DNA from: Elizabethkingia miricola
GTDB taxonomy: Bacteria > Bacteroidota > Bacteroidia > Flavobacteriales > Weeksellaceae
DNA: 64,000 bases
Assembly: GCF_001675285.1 (NCBI RefSeq)
Contig: NZ_LSGQ01000030.1
Location: 310,001-374,000 of the forward strand
Reading direction: 5' to 3'
Shown: positions 34,002 through 41,947 of the stretch, in pieces
How the letters are laid out: each line of letters opens with the position of its first letter
Position numbering within the stretch: the stretch's first letter is position 1
Program-made: the position numbers and the translations under genes
The notes under the pieces: model-generated
The model's input: the letters and a program-made list of their open reading frames with translations, nothing else
What the model was told of the DNA's origin: nothing
Databases searched by the model: none

Positions 34002-34774
34002 TGATTGATATAAGAGATTTAAGAAAGAGTTTCGGTGATGTAGAAGTACTAAAGGGCATTTCTACCTCTTTTGAAGACGGAAAGATCAATCTTGTGATTG
34101 GACAGAGTGGATCCGGAAAAACGGTTTTCCTGAAGTGTTTATTGGGTGTTTACGAACCTTCCTCAGGAATTATTGATTTTGACGGAAGAAATTTTGTACA
34201 AATGACTCCGGTTGAAAGACTGAATCTACGTTCGGAAATCGGTACCGTTTTCCAGGGAAGTGCACTTTTCGACTCTATGACTGTGGAGGAAAACATTATG
34301 TTCCCGTTGGATATGTTTACAAATTTAACATACAGGGATAAGAAAAAAAGGGTTATCGACGTTATAGGTAGAGTGAAGCTGGAAAATGCTAACAATAAAT
34401 ATCCTTCGGAAATTTCCGGGGGAATGCAAAAAAGGGTTGCTATTGCCCGTGCTATTGTAAATAATCCGAAGTATCTGTTCTGTGATGAACCTAACTCGGG
34501 ATTAGATCCAAGCACTTCAATAGTAATTGATGAGTTGCTGAAAGAGATTACTGAAGAGTACAAAACAACAACCATTATCAATACCCACGATATGAACTCG
34601 GTGATGACAATTGGTGAAAAGATTGTCTATCTGAGAAACGGACTGAAGGAATGGGAAGGCTCTATGCACAACATTCTGACAGCTGATAATGAACATTTAA
34701 TAAACTTCGTCTACTCTTCAGCTTTGTTTAAAGAGCTAAGAAAGACACTATTAGAAAAAAAGCAAAATTTATAA
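34001..34774 (+). CDS. MlaF-family ABC transporter ATP-binding protein
   Basis: A 257-residue cytosolic ATPase that powers the MlaE permease. Walker A is G-Q-S-G-S-G-K-T at 34-41, the signature S-G-G-M-Q-K-R near 141-147, and Walker B Y-L-F-C-D-E-P-N-S-G-L-D near 160-171, with the switch histidine in N-T-H-D. The ATG at 34001 overlaps the permease stop. A longer frame from 33941 would add 20 residues that overlap the permease by 61 nt and match nothing in the family, so I reject it. Confidence 0.94.
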   Translation: MIDIRDLRKSFGDVEVLKGISTSFEDGKINLVIGQSGSGKTVFLKCLLGVYEPSSGIIDFDGRNFVQMTPVERLNLRSEIGTVFQGSALFDSMTVEENIMFPLDMFTNLTYRDKKKRVIDVIGRVKLENANNKYPSEISGGMQKRVAIARAIVNNPKYLFCDEPNSGLDPSTSIVIDELLKEITEEYKTTTIINTHDMNSVMTIGEKIVYLRNGLKEWEGSMHNILTADNEHLINFVYSSALFKELRKTLLEKKQNL

Positions 34775-34777
34775 GTT

Positions 34778-35431
34778 ATGAAGTCAAAGATTCAATCGAC
34801 CTCTGTAATGAAGAAATTATTCATTCCGGTAATGCTAGGTGCAGCAGCTTTTGCTCACGCACAGGTTAGTCTTGGTGTAAGAGCCAATGCGTTATTCAAT
34901 ACCTCATCTTCAAGATGGAGTGATATTAGCTCTACCGCACAAGGGGCTCTTAATAACCCTAAAGATGTTGCAGGTTTCAACGTAGGTCTTTCAGCGAAAA
35001 TAAAGTTACCAATCGTTTCTTTATTCGTAATGCCGGAGATTTACTATACAAACTTCAAAAGTAAAGCTACGTATGTTGAGGCAAACGGAAACTCTGTTGA
35101 ACTTTCTGCAAAAAGCAACAGATTGGATATTCCGGTAATGGTAGGTTTTGATGTTATCGGGCCATTAAGCGTATTTACAGGACCTGTATTCTCTACAAAC
35201 TTATCCAACAACGATACATTCCAGAATTTTAAAGAAGATACCTCTAAGAACTTCTCTGTAGGTTATCAGTTCGGTGCGAATGTAAAGATCTCTAAATTGA
35301 TTGTAAATGCACGTTATGAAGGCTCTTTCTCTAAAGACCAACGTAAATTCATCAACAATGTTACAGGTAGTGGTGTAAACTATGACAACAGACCAAGCTT
35401 ATTTATGGTAGGTCTTGGATACCAGTTCTAA
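34778..35431 (+). CDS. outer-membrane beta-barrel protein
   Basis: A 217-residue exported protein. The signal peptide is clearest from the internal ATG at 34808 (M-K-K-L-F-I-P-V-M-L ... A-H-A-Q), so the true start may be there rather than 34778. The mature part alternates polar and hydrophobic residues as in eight-stranded porin-like barrels and ends in L-G-Y-Q-F, a C-terminal aromatic typical of outer-membrane insertion. It is 3 nt after the MlaF-like ATPase gene, so it may be co-transcribed with the lipid transporter, though a direct role is not shown. Confidence 0.82.
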   Translation: MKSKIQSTSVMKKLFIPVMLGAAAFAHAQVSLGVRANALFNTSSSRWSDISSTAQGALNNPKDVAGFNVGLSAKIKLPIVSLFVMPEIYYTNFKSKATYVEANGNSVELSAKSNRLDIPVMVGFDVIGPLSVFTGPVFSTNLSNNDTFQNFKEDTSKNFSVGYQFGANVKISKLIVNARYEGSFSKDQRKFINNVTGSGVNYDNRPSLFMVGLGYQF

Positions 35432-35455
35432 TCTAAAGCAGATTTAATAAAAATA

Positions 35456-35484
35456 AAAGCCGGATTGTTATACATTCCGGCTTT
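35456..35484 (+). terminator. bidirectional terminator after the barrel protein gene
   Basis: AAAGCCGGA (35456-35464) pairs with TCCGGCTTT (35476-35484). It overlaps the last codons of the convergent minus-strand gene that ends at 35468. Confidence 0.7.
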
Positions 35485-35767
35485 GCTGTTCTTGCTCTTG
35501 TTGCGTAGCATCCTGCATGAGTTGGGCCTGTTTCTTTTCCAACTCATCTTTTTCTTTTTGCAGTTGCTTGAACTGGCGCATTTTATTTTCCTGCTTTACG
35601 GCAGATCCTTTGCTTACATAGCCTACAATACCTCCGAAGATAAGGCCAACACCGATTCCGCATAAAGCACCATATACCACTCTTAGATCCAGAGCCATAT
35701 TATTAAGGTAGAATAATACTACTCCAATGGCTAATAATATAATTCCTACAAATGTTAAATTTTTCAT
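35468..35767 (-). CDS. small membrane protein with C-terminal coiled coil
   Basis: A 99-residue protein from the ATG at 35767. Two membrane helices lie at about 3-20 and 32-52 (the latter Gly-rich, G-A-L-C-G-I-G-V-G-L-I-F-G-G), followed by a Lys/Glu/Gln-rich helical tail of about 40 residues likely to form a coiled coil. An upstream in-frame start at 35794 adds nine residues and looks less natural. No family recognised. It is convergent with the barrel gene and downstream of the M48 peptidase gene. Confidence 0.7.
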   Translation of the reverse strand: MKNLTFVGIILLAIGVVLFYLNNMALDLRVVYGALCGIGVGLIFGGIVGYVSKGSAVKQENKMRQFKQLQKEKDELEKKQAQLMQDATQQEQEQQSRNV

Positions 35768-35829
35768 ATTGTGTAATTTAGTAATCCTCTCCAAATATAT
35801 GTTTTTTGAAGAGGATTAATTAATGATCG

Positions 35830-36636
35830 TTATAATTTGCCTCCTGCAGCTCTGTAATATTCCAAAGCTTTTGGCATCATAGCCTCTAAGGCTGCTTTTC
35901 TGTTAACCGGATTCGGGTGGGTCGACAAGAATGCCGGAGTACCGGATGCTCCTCCCGAAGCATCTTGCATCCTTTGCCAGAACGCCGGTGCCGTACGTGG
36001 ATCATAGCCGGCCATAGCCATCAGATAAAGTCCCATTTGGTCTGCTTCAGATTCCTGCTTTCTGCCATAAGCCAGAAGACCTACCTGAGCACCCATAGGA
36101 TATAACTGATTAAAGATACTGGCCATTTGGCCATTGCTAAGTGAAGCACCAACCAGCTGTCCGCCATATTGAGCTAATGTAGCCTGAGATATTCTTTCGT
36201 TCCCGTGTCCTGCCAATGCATGGGATATTTCGTGCCCCATTACAACAGCCAAACCATTGTCATCTTTAGTTACCGGTAATATTCCTGTATATACCGCAAC
36301 TTTACCTCCTGGCATACACCATGCATTCAGTTGTTTGTCCTGAAGCAGATTGAATTCCCATTGGTAATTTGCCAGATCCTGCTCTCTTCCGATACTTCTG
36401 TAATAGTTTCTCGCTGCATTTGCAATCCGGGCTCCTACAGTTTTCACACGTGTTGCATCTGCACCTGTAACTACTTTGGATTTAGACAAAGTGGTCTTGT
36501 ACTCCTGTAAAGCCATCGTATTAATCTGATTAGAGTCAGCAAACTGTACTGACGACCTTCCTGTAATAGGATTGGTTACGCAACCTGTAAAAGTTGCGGC
36601 AATAGCTGCTGCACCTATAATGCTTGTTATTTTCAT
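35830..36636 (-). CDS. M48-family metallopeptidase lipoprotein (Oma87/BepA-LoiP-like)
   Basis: A 268-residue exported zinc protease. From the ATG at 36636 it has a lipoprotein signal with T-F-T-G-C, the lipidated Cys at 19, followed by T-N-P-I-T-G-R. The zinc motif H-E-I-S-H near 125-129 and the third ligand Glu in E-S-E-A-D near 185-189 are the M48 pattern. S-T-H-P-N-P near the C-terminus is also common in the group. A longer frame to 36690 lacks a signal peptide at its N-terminus. LoiP/BepA homologues act in outer-membrane protein quality control; a similar role is inferred. Confidence 0.88.
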   Translation of the reverse strand: MKITSIIGAAAIAATFTGCVTNPITGRSSVQFADSNQINTMALQEYKTTLSKSKVVTGADATRVKTVGARIANAARNYYRSIGREQDLANYQWEFNLLQDKQLNAWCMPGGKVAVYTGILPVTKDDNGLAVVMGHEISHALAGHGNERISQATLAQYGGQLVGASLSNGQMASIFNQLYPMGAQVGLLAYGRKQESEADQMGLYLMAMAGYDPRTAPAFWQRMQDASGGASGTPAFLSTHPNPVNRKAALEAMMPKALEYYRAAGGKL

Positions 36637-36800
36637 AGCAGTAAAATTTATCGTGATTTCGCAAAATTCAAATTCTATTCCAAAAAACAAAAACCAATTC
36701 AGGAATTGTGTAACTTTATTTAATAAAATCTGAATCAGATCTTTATTTGGTATAAAATTAGTATTTTAATATAAGCAACGATCATTTAAATTCCAAAAAA

Positions 36801-37349
36801 ATGAAAAAACAAGTATACATCTATCTATTAGCAGCATTAACTGTTACCTCAGTAATTTCATGTGCTGCATCCAACAAGCCGACAGATATTGCTAAATCCG
36901 AAGAAGTTGCGAAATTAGTTAATCAGGATAGTTACACCTTTATTGCGACAAGAGCTTATCCTATGGATCAGTCCACCATCAATAATGTAATGAGTGCTAT
37001 GAGACCAGCCGGTGCAGCCGCAACATTGTTTGACCTCAGTTATGGTTATGGTTTTAAAATACAGCCAAATGATCTGAGTGTAGATCTGCCATATTTTGGC
37101 CGGATTTTCACACCGAGTATGGATACTTCCCGAAACGGACTGAAGTTTAGTTCTAAAAAGTTTACAATTGCTAAAAAAGAAAGTAAGAAGAAAATATCTT
37201 ATACTATAAATGTCAATGATGTACAAAATATTCAGACTTTGTATATAGACGTTTATAATAACGGAAGAGCATTTTTATCTGTAAATGCTAACGACAGACA
37301 ACCTATTAGCTATGACGGATACATTAAAGCTACAAAAGCTGAGAAATAA
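36801..37349 (+). CDS. DUF4251-family lipoprotein
   Basis: A 182-residue exported protein with a lipoprotein signal ending in V-I-S-C (lipid Cys near 21). The mature domain has Y-G-Y-G-F near 85-89, D-L-P-Y-F-G-R near 99-105, and alternating beta strands, which fits the DUF4251 family of Bacteroidota envelope proteins. Function is not known. It is divergent from the M48 peptidase gene and convergent with meaB. Confidence 0.78.
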   Translation: MKKQVYIYLLAALTVTSVISCAASNKPTDIAKSEEVAKLVNQDSYTFIATRAYPMDQSTINNVMSAMRPAGAAATLFDLSYGYGFKIQPNDLSVDLPYFGRIFTPSMDTSRNGLKFSSKKFTIAKKESKKKISYTINVNDVQNIQTLYIDVYNNGRAFLSVNANDRQPISYDGYIKATKAEK

Positions 37350-37350
37350 A

Positions 37351-38337
37351 CTACTCGTTAAATAGCTTCTTAACAAAATCTTTTGCTTCAGAGATAGGAT
37401 TTACCGCCAACTCTGAAGCATTTTTTTTATGTTCATTGTAAGCATCTTCCAATTCTTTAGACGACCTGGTTTTACTCAGAATCAGTTCTTTTACCCAGTA
37501 ATCGAATCTCTTTTCAGCCTGCTGGTGGCGCTCTTCTTCAAAAGTATTGTCTTTATGCTTCTGAAGGATATAATCCTCTATTCTTTCATAACATTCTTCC
37601 AATCCTCTCTTCTTTAATGCAGAACCCAAAATAACCGGAACTTTCCAGACCTTATTCTTATGTGTTATAAAATGAAGAGCCCGCATCAACTCTAGTTTGG
37701 CATTCTTTGCTGCCTGATTATTATCTTCATCGGCTTTATTAATGAAGATAATATCTACCATCTCCATTATGCCTCGTTTTATTCCCTGCAATTCATCTCC
37801 GGTACCGGAAACTTTCAGAAACAGAAAAACATCCGTAATATCTGCCACCATTACTTCGCTCTGCCCTACACCAACAGTTTCAATTAATATATAATCATAT
37901 CCTGCTGCTTCGCAAATCAGCATGGTTTCAAATGTTGTATTGGCTATTCCCCCAAGAAATCCGCCACTAGGGCTGGGTCGGATAAAAGCATTCGGGTCTT
38001 TAGCCAGCTCTTCCATTCTGGTTTTATCCCCCAGGATACTTCCGTGATTCAGACTACTGCTAGGATCTATAGCCAGTACAGCAACTTTATTTCCTTTTTC
38101 AATAGCCAGTTTTCCGAAGCTTTCTATAAAAGTAGATTTACCGGCACCCGGAACTCCTGTTATTCCTACCCTTATAGATTTTCCAGTAAAAGGCATGAGT
38201 TGTCTCAGAAGCTCTTCCGCTTGTATACGATGTTCCGGTTTTTTGCTTTCAACAAGAGAAATGGCTTTTCCCAGCAATCGGGTATTATTGCTTCTGATTC
38301 CGTCAATAAGCTGTTCTGTAGAAAGCGTTTTAGCCAT
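37351..38337 (-). CDS. meaB: methylmalonyl-CoA mutase-associated G-protein chaperone (MeaB/ArgK)
   Basis: A 328-residue P-loop GTPase that protects and reloads adenosylcobalamin in methylmalonyl-CoA mutase. The P-loop G-V-P-G-A-G-K-S-T is at 61-69, followed by D-P-S-S near 91-94, E-T-V-G-V-G-Q-S near 153-160 and N-K-A-D near 201-204. The mutase large subunit is 4.4 kb away at 42720-44843 on the same strand, separated by the rtcB operon. It is probably monocistronic and its end is only 1 nt from the end of the DUF4251 gene on the other strand. Confidence 0.93.
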   Translation of the reverse strand: MAKTLSTEQLIDGIRSNNTRLLGKAISLVESKKPEHRIQAEELLRQLMPFTGKSIRVGITGVPGAGKSTFIESFGKLAIEKGNKVAVLAIDPSSSLNHGSILGDKTRMEELAKDPNAFIRPSPSGGFLGGIANTTFETMLICEAAGYDYILIETVGVGQSEVMVADITDVFLFLKVSGTGDELQGIKRGIMEMVDIIFINKADEDNNQAAKNAKLELMRALHFITHKNKVWKVPVILGSALKKRGLEECYERIEDYILQKHKDNTFEEERHQQAEKRFDYWVKELILSKTRSSKELEDAYNEHKKNASELAVNPISEAKDFVKKLFNE

Positions 38338-38407
38338 ACTATATTCGGTCTGAACAACAAAAATACTAAAGAAACAGTAATTTACAGAATCCTGTCTATA
38401 AAAAGAA

Positions 38408-38428
38408 ACCGGAAGAAAATCTTCCGGT
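38408..38428 (-). terminator. terminator of the rtcB-prfH operon
   Basis: ACCGGAAGA (38408-38416) pairs with TCTTCCGGT (38420-38428). On the minus strand it is followed by a T-rich run, 15 nt after the TPR gene stop. Confidence 0.8.
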
Positions 38429-38443
38429 CAGTTTTAAAGCCTG

Positions 38444-38944
38444 TCAGGCTTTCTTTTTCTTTTTTCGGGATATTTTCCCTTTAAGAAATTTTTTGCGGTT
38501 TTCAAGCTGATGTACCATTCCCTCGTCAAAGCTATATTCCCTGACTTCTGATAATATCTTTAAAGCTTTTTTTATTTTTCCTTTTCGTTCCTTTAAGATA
38601 GATCTTAAGAATAGAATATCTGCTTTATTGATTCCTTTCAGTGTAAGACTATAAGCAATTAGCTTTTCGGCCTCTTCATAGTCTTCATTATACAGCAGAC
38701 ATTTAATATAAAAATGAGGTATACTGATACTGGTCACATCATTTTTCATGGCTTCTTCAAAATATACCTTCGCAGTATTATAATCTTTTAGTATTTCGGA
38801 ATACACTCTGGCCATAAGACAGAGACTATCCGCATCCTGAGGATCATAAGACAAAGCATAATTCAGAGCTTCTACACAATCCGGTATACTGTAAGGATAA
38901 TGATCTAAAGCTTCGAAATAATATTTGTTTTTAGTTAAGTTCAT
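38444..38944 (-). CDS. TPR-like protein, last gene of the rtcB-prfH operon
   Basis: A 166-residue, mostly helical, soluble protein. L-M-A-R-V-Y-S-E-I-L-K-D-Y-N-T-A-K-V-Y-F near 44-63 and a second similar unit near 75-105 look like tetratricopeptide repeats. The C-terminus is very basic (R-K-K-K-K-K), as in RNA- or ribosome-binding tails. Its ATG overlaps the end of prfH by 14 nt. A role as scaffold for the ribosome repair proteins is inference from the operon only. Low-complexity C-termini can also be neutral. Confidence 0.8.
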   Translation of the reverse strand: MNLTKNKYYFEALDHYPYSIPDCVEALNYALSYDPQDADSLCLMARVYSEILKDYNTAKVYFEEAMKNDVTSISIPHFYIKCLLYNEDYEEAEKLIAYSLTLKGINKADILFLRSILKERKGKIKKALKILSEVREYSFDEGMVHQLENRKKFLKGKISRKKKKKA

Positions 38945-39629
38945 TTCTGTAATTTTTTAGCTCATTTTTGAGGAACTGCCTTTGTTTTTTAAAGGATTTA
39001 TCCTGATGATTCTTTTTAAAATCTGTTCCGGAATAAGTACGAATCGGATTTCCGCGCTGTACCTGCATATGATTGCTCCAGGTATCCTGCATTCTGCGCT
39101 GCATTTGCAAAATATGCTGTGCCATTACCTTTTCTTTTAAACGTGTAATTGATAATTTTTTATTCTCCAGCTGTGATCGGGAATCCTGTACAAAAACACT
39201 TTCTCCGGTTGGTATATGGGTAGCACGAACCGCTGTATTTACTTTGTTTACATTCTGTCCTCCGCTCCCCTGGCTGCGAGTTGTCTGAAACTGAACGTCT
39301 TTTTCATCAAAATGAATTTTTTCTGCATCTTCAATTTCAAATACTCCAACAAACCAATTACTCCTTTTGTGCAGCTTTCTGTATGTACTCTTTCCGACCC
39401 AACAAATACTTCCTAACCAGCTTTTTAGAAATGTTATTATGTCTTTATCCTTTAAAAGCAGGGTTACGGATTTTAATGTCAGGTTCTCATCACCGTTTTC
39501 ACGATGGATAATTTTATAATCTATTTTTTCTTGTTTTACTTCCTCCAGGAAAACCTTCAGAATCTTAGCAACTACCCACTGGCATTCTAAAGGTCCTCTT
39601 CCCGAAGTTATTTGTATGAATTTTTCCAT
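38931..39629 (-). CDS. prfH: peptide chain release factor homologue PrfH (RF-H)
   Basis: A 232-residue class I release-factor-like protein. The GGQ motif is at 123-125 within S-G-G-Q-N-V-N-K-V, the peptidyl-tRNA hydrolysis domain, followed by a basic C-terminal helix. The N-terminal 100 residues replace the stop-codon-recognition domain of RF1/RF2, so it should not read stop codons. Published work on Escherichia coli RtcB2-PrfH shows that PrfH releases peptides from ribosomes cut between A1493 and G1494 of 16S rRNA, after which RtcB religates the rRNA. Genes on both sides overlap it (14 and 22 nt), so all are translated together. Confidence 0.93.
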   Translation of the reverse strand: MEKFIQITSGRGPLECQWVVAKILKVFLEEVKQEKIDYKIIHRENGDENLTLKSVTLLLKDKDIITFLKSWLGSICWVGKSTYRKLHKRSNWFVGVFEIEDAEKIHFDEKDVQFQTTRSQGSGGQNVNKVNTAVRATHIPTGESVFVQDSRSQLENKKLSITRLKEKVMAQHILQMQRRMQDTWSNHMQVQRGNPIRTYSGTDFKKNHQDKSFKKQRQFLKNELKNYRNELN

Positions 39630-40201
39630 TTTTGTAAAATCTTTAAGATAGCGTCTCTGTGTTTCGCTTCTTTAATAAACGTTGGCAATCTTTCAACCAT
39701 ACGCATTTTGTATGGTAATCTGGTTCTCAGTTCAGAAGAGACATAGTTTTCCATTTCTAAAAGGTGTTCCATATTTCTAGCCCAGAATAATTTTCCTTTG
39801 AAGTCTTCCTGAAAATAAAACGGACATCCAAATACCGAGTCACGGATTAAGCCATTTTCTTTTGTAGCGTAATTCATTACATATTTCTCTGTCTTAGGCT
39901 TAATCTCGAATGCTGTATTACAGGCCTCACAATTTACAGGCAGGCTTTCTGGTTTTGTTTTCAGTCCGCCTTTTATATGGTGAATAAAATGTCCACATGC
40001 AGGACAATTGAGCTTTACGATTGCTTTATAAAACTCCACGTCTTCCTTCTTCTTTCTGAGATTACAATGCAGGCATTCCAGCTCTGCATTTTCATCACAC
40101 CCACATTCACTTTTAACTGTCGCATCTTTTCCACAAAAAGGGCAGATAACCAAGCAGTCTTTGTAGTAGGCATAATATTGTTGTTTATATCTCTTTTTCA
40201 T
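39608..40201 (-). CDS. double zinc-ribbon protein between rtcB and prfH
   Basis: A 197-residue, basic protein I do not recognise. C20-x2-C23 with C43-x2-C46, and C66-x2-C69 with C91-x2-C94, make two four-cysteine zinc ribbons; Cys33, Cys35 and Cys126 are extra. The C-terminal half (about 105-197) is helical and rich in Lys/Arg, with no catalytic motif that I can see. Zinc ribbons of this kind often bind RNA. It lies 28 nt downstream of rtcB and overlaps prfH by 22 nt. It is probably a third component of the ribosome repair pathway, for example an adaptor that recognises cut 30S subunits; that is inference. Confidence 0.85.
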   Translation of the reverse strand: MKKRYKQQYYAYYKDCLVICPFCGKDATVKSECGCDENAELECLHCNLRKKKEDVEFYKAIVKLNCPACGHFIHHIKGGLKTKPESLPVNCEACNTAFEIKPKTEKYVMNYATKENGLIRDSVFGCPFYFQEDFKGKLFWARNMEHLLEMENYVSSELRTRLPYKMRMVERLPTFIKEAKHRDAILKILQKWKNSYK

Positions 40202-40229
40202 TTCTTTATTTTTTGTTGTTCACACAAGG

Positions 40230-41621
40230 CTACTTATCCATTCTTACAATTCTTGGTTGAAATGTCCCCAGAATATCTACTAATTCGCTTTGTGCATTCA
40301 TTACTTCATGAATGTCTTTATAAGCCATTGGAGCTTCTTCGGCATTTCCACCCATCAGAGTTACATTTTTTAATTTCAACTCCTTCCTAATATCACTTTG
40401 AGTGAAAAGACTTCTGCATGCTCCTCTGGAATGAGCCCTTCCGGCGCCATGTGAAGCCGAATGCAATGAATCAGGATTCCCTTTACCGCAAACAATAAAC
40501 CCTTTCGCTGTCATAGATCCCGGAATCATTCCCAGCTCATTTTCATTAGCCGGTGTTGCTCCTTTGCGGTGAACAATCACTTCTTTTCCGTTATGAATTT
40601 CTTTCCAGGCAAAGTTATGATGGTTTTCTATTTTAGCTTTTACTCTCCCGCCTACAGCTTTAACCAATCTTCGGTGAATATCATCATGACAGGCTGAAGC
40701 ATAATCTCCGGCCAGAGTCATTGCAGTCCAGTATTCTAAGCCCATATGAGTATTTAGGTCTAGCCATGCAAATTGTTGCGCTTCTTTAGGCAGTGGACAT
40801 TGCTCTACAGCAACTCTGGAGTAATATTGAGCAATCTCTGCGCCTAGACCACGGGAGCCACTGTGAGATAAAATCCCAAGATATTTCCCTTTTGGAAGGC
40901 CGATTTGGCTATCTTCTTCTGTAATCTCCACTTCACCAAATTCTACGAAATGGTTTCCGCCTCCGGATGTTCCCATCTGTTTAATAGCTTTTGCTTTCAG
41001 TCTTCGCAGCACCGGGATCATTCCGAAAGTATCCCTTTCAAAGATCTCATGTTCAATATGAGATTTATGGGTTTCGTACATTCCGAATTTGGTATGTTCT
41101 GCCAGTGCTTTTTCATACTTATCTTTTGCCCCATCCAGATATGAAACCGGAGTATCCAAAATGCTAAGGCTCATTCTGCAGCCAATGTCCATCCCTACAC
41201 CGTACGGAATTACAGCATTTTCTACCGCCAGAACACCACCGATCGGAAGACCGTAGCCACTATGTGCATCAGGCATTAATGCTCCTTGAAGCGATATTGG
41301 CAATTTTAGCGCTGTATAAAGCTGATTCTTTGCCTCTTCTGAAATATTGTGTCCGAAAACCTGAAATGCAGCTCTCTGACTATTCAGCATTCGTTTTTCA
41401 GTCTTTTTAGATAATAATAAAGCTTCTGCTATTTGCCCGAAACTTAAGTCTTTTTCATAGTTTTCCGGATGCAGCAGAATTTCTTTTAAAAGAGATTTTA
41501 CATAATGAATATTTTTGGTTGCAAAATTTCTTTTCATAACTTCCAGAGCAACATTAACACTCTGATTATTAGGATAGCCAATCTTTAATATATCTTTTCC
41601 TTTAAGTTTTAAATTTCCCAT
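40230..41621 (-). CDS. rtcB: RNA ligase RtcB (PrfH-associated type)
   Basis: GTP/Mn-dependent RNA ligase that joins 2',3'-cyclic phosphate to 5'-hydroxyl ends. 463 residues from the ATG at 41621 (M-G-N-L-K-L-K-G-K-D), longer than E. coli RtcB (408). Metal ligands appear in G-V-G-M-D-I-G-C-R-M near 145 and G-G-G-N-H-F near 226; H-S-G-S-R-G-L-G near 260 follows. The likely guanylylated His is in H-R-K-G-A-T-P-A near 357. H-G-A-G-R-A-H-S-R follows near 400. An ATG at 41642 would add 7 residues, but a hairpin sits right before it. First gene of the operon with a zinc-ribbon gene, prfH and a TPR gene. Confidence 0.94.
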   Translation of the reverse strand: MGNLKLKGKDILKIGYPNNQSVNVALEVMKRNFATKNIHYVKSLLKEILLHPENYEKDLSFGQIAEALLLSKKTEKRMLNSQRAAFQVFGHNISEEAKNQLYTALKLPISLQGALMPDAHSGYGLPIGGVLAVENAVIPYGVGMDIGCRMSLSILDTPVSYLDGAKDKYEKALAEHTKFGMYETHKSHIEHEIFERDTFGMIPVLRRLKAKAIKQMGTSGGGNHFVEFGEVEITEEDSQIGLPKGKYLGILSHSGSRGLGAEIAQYYSRVAVEQCPLPKEAQQFAWLDLNTHMGLEYWTAMTLAGDYASACHDDIHRRLVKAVGGRVKAKIENHHNFAWKEIHNGKEVIVHRKGATPANENELGMIPGSMTAKGFIVCGKGNPDSLHSASHGAGRAHSRGACRSLFTQSDIRKELKLKNVTLMGGNAEEAPMAYKDIHEVMNAQSELVDILGTFQPRIVRMDK

Positions 41622-41642
41622 TGTTTTGTTCTTTAAATTCAT

Positions 41643-41668
41643 GATGCAAATGCTTTAAGCAACGCATC
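41643..41668 (-). promoter_or_regulatory. hairpin just upstream of rtcB
   Basis: GATGC (41643-41647) pairs with GCATC (41664-41668), with an inner TGCT/AGCA. It ends 21 nt before the preferred rtcB ATG and directly abuts the alternative ATG at 41642. It could block that upstream start. Confidence 0.45.
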
Positions 41669-41672
41669 GGTA

Positions 41673-41700
41673 ATGCTGGCCACAAATTTTAAGGCCGCAT
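41673..41700 (-). promoter_or_regulatory. second hairpin in the rtcB 5' region
   Basis: ATGC-T-GGCC (41673-41681) pairs with GGCCGCAT (41693-41700) with one bulged base. GCAT/ATGC repeats would let it pair alternatively with the hairpin at 41643-41668, a possible switch. Only complementarity is seen. Confidence 0.4.
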
Positions 41701-41737
41701 TATTTCATTCAACTATACAAATAGTCGAAAAAGTTCA

Positions 41738-41755
41738 TCACATTAAAATTTGTGA
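41738..41755. promoter_or_regulatory. inverted repeat TCACA-N8-TGTGA upstream of rtcB
   Basis: Perfect 5-nt arms TCACA (41738-41742) and TGTGA (41751-41755), between the leader terminator and rtcB. The order is opposite to the E. coli CRP consensus. It could be a regulator site or a small hairpin; unassigned. Confidence 0.3.
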
Positions 41756-41814
41756 CAAGAATTAATTTTGAAATAGAGATTCGGGGAAACTAAGTTTAAA
41801 ATATTGCGCAATAA

Positions 41815-41845
41815 AAAACCCGAAATCTCTACGACTTCGGGTTTT
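41815..41845 (-). terminator. intrinsic terminator in the rtcB leader (attenuator, segments 3 and 4)
   Basis: On the minus strand AAAACCCGAA (41845-41836) pairs perfectly with TTCGGGTTTT (41824-41815) around an 11-nt loop and runs into T-rich sequence: a strong terminator 194 nt before the rtcB start, in the direction of rtcB. No other minus-strand gene precedes it, apart from the 25-codon leader ORF. It therefore looks like a conditional attenuator rather than the end of a gene. Confidence 0.8.
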
Positions 41846-41867
41846 GATATTTCATTGTACTGTTATT

Positions 41868-41945
41868 CTAAGAATGTACCAAACCACGAAGCCTCACCAC
41901 TACAAGTGGCAATCCTGCTGAAGAGTTTTTCTGAAATCTGAACAT
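41868..41945 (-). CDS. 25-residue leader peptide ORF upstream of rtcB
   Basis: ATG at 41945 to TAG at 41868. Its 25 residues begin M-F-R-F-Q-K-N and have a Leu/Val/Arg-rich second half: L-P-L-V-V-V-R-L-R-G-L-V at 12-23. It starts about 35 nt after the predicted transcription start, and its stop is 22 nt before the terminator stem. Codons 19-22 contain the segment that can pair either with the stretch ahead of the ATG or with the 5' arm of the terminator. This is the arrangement of ribosome-controlled attenuators such as trp or ilv. Translation is not proven. Confidence 0.5.
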   Translation of the reverse strand: MFRFQKNSSAGLPLVVVRLRGLVHS

Positions 41946-41947
41946 TA

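Noticed and set aside
41738-41755. Calling TCACA-N8-TGTGA a CRP site
   Set aside because: Half-sites are in the reverse order of the CRP consensus and Bacteroidota CRP-like specificity is not established; kept only as an unassigned repeat.
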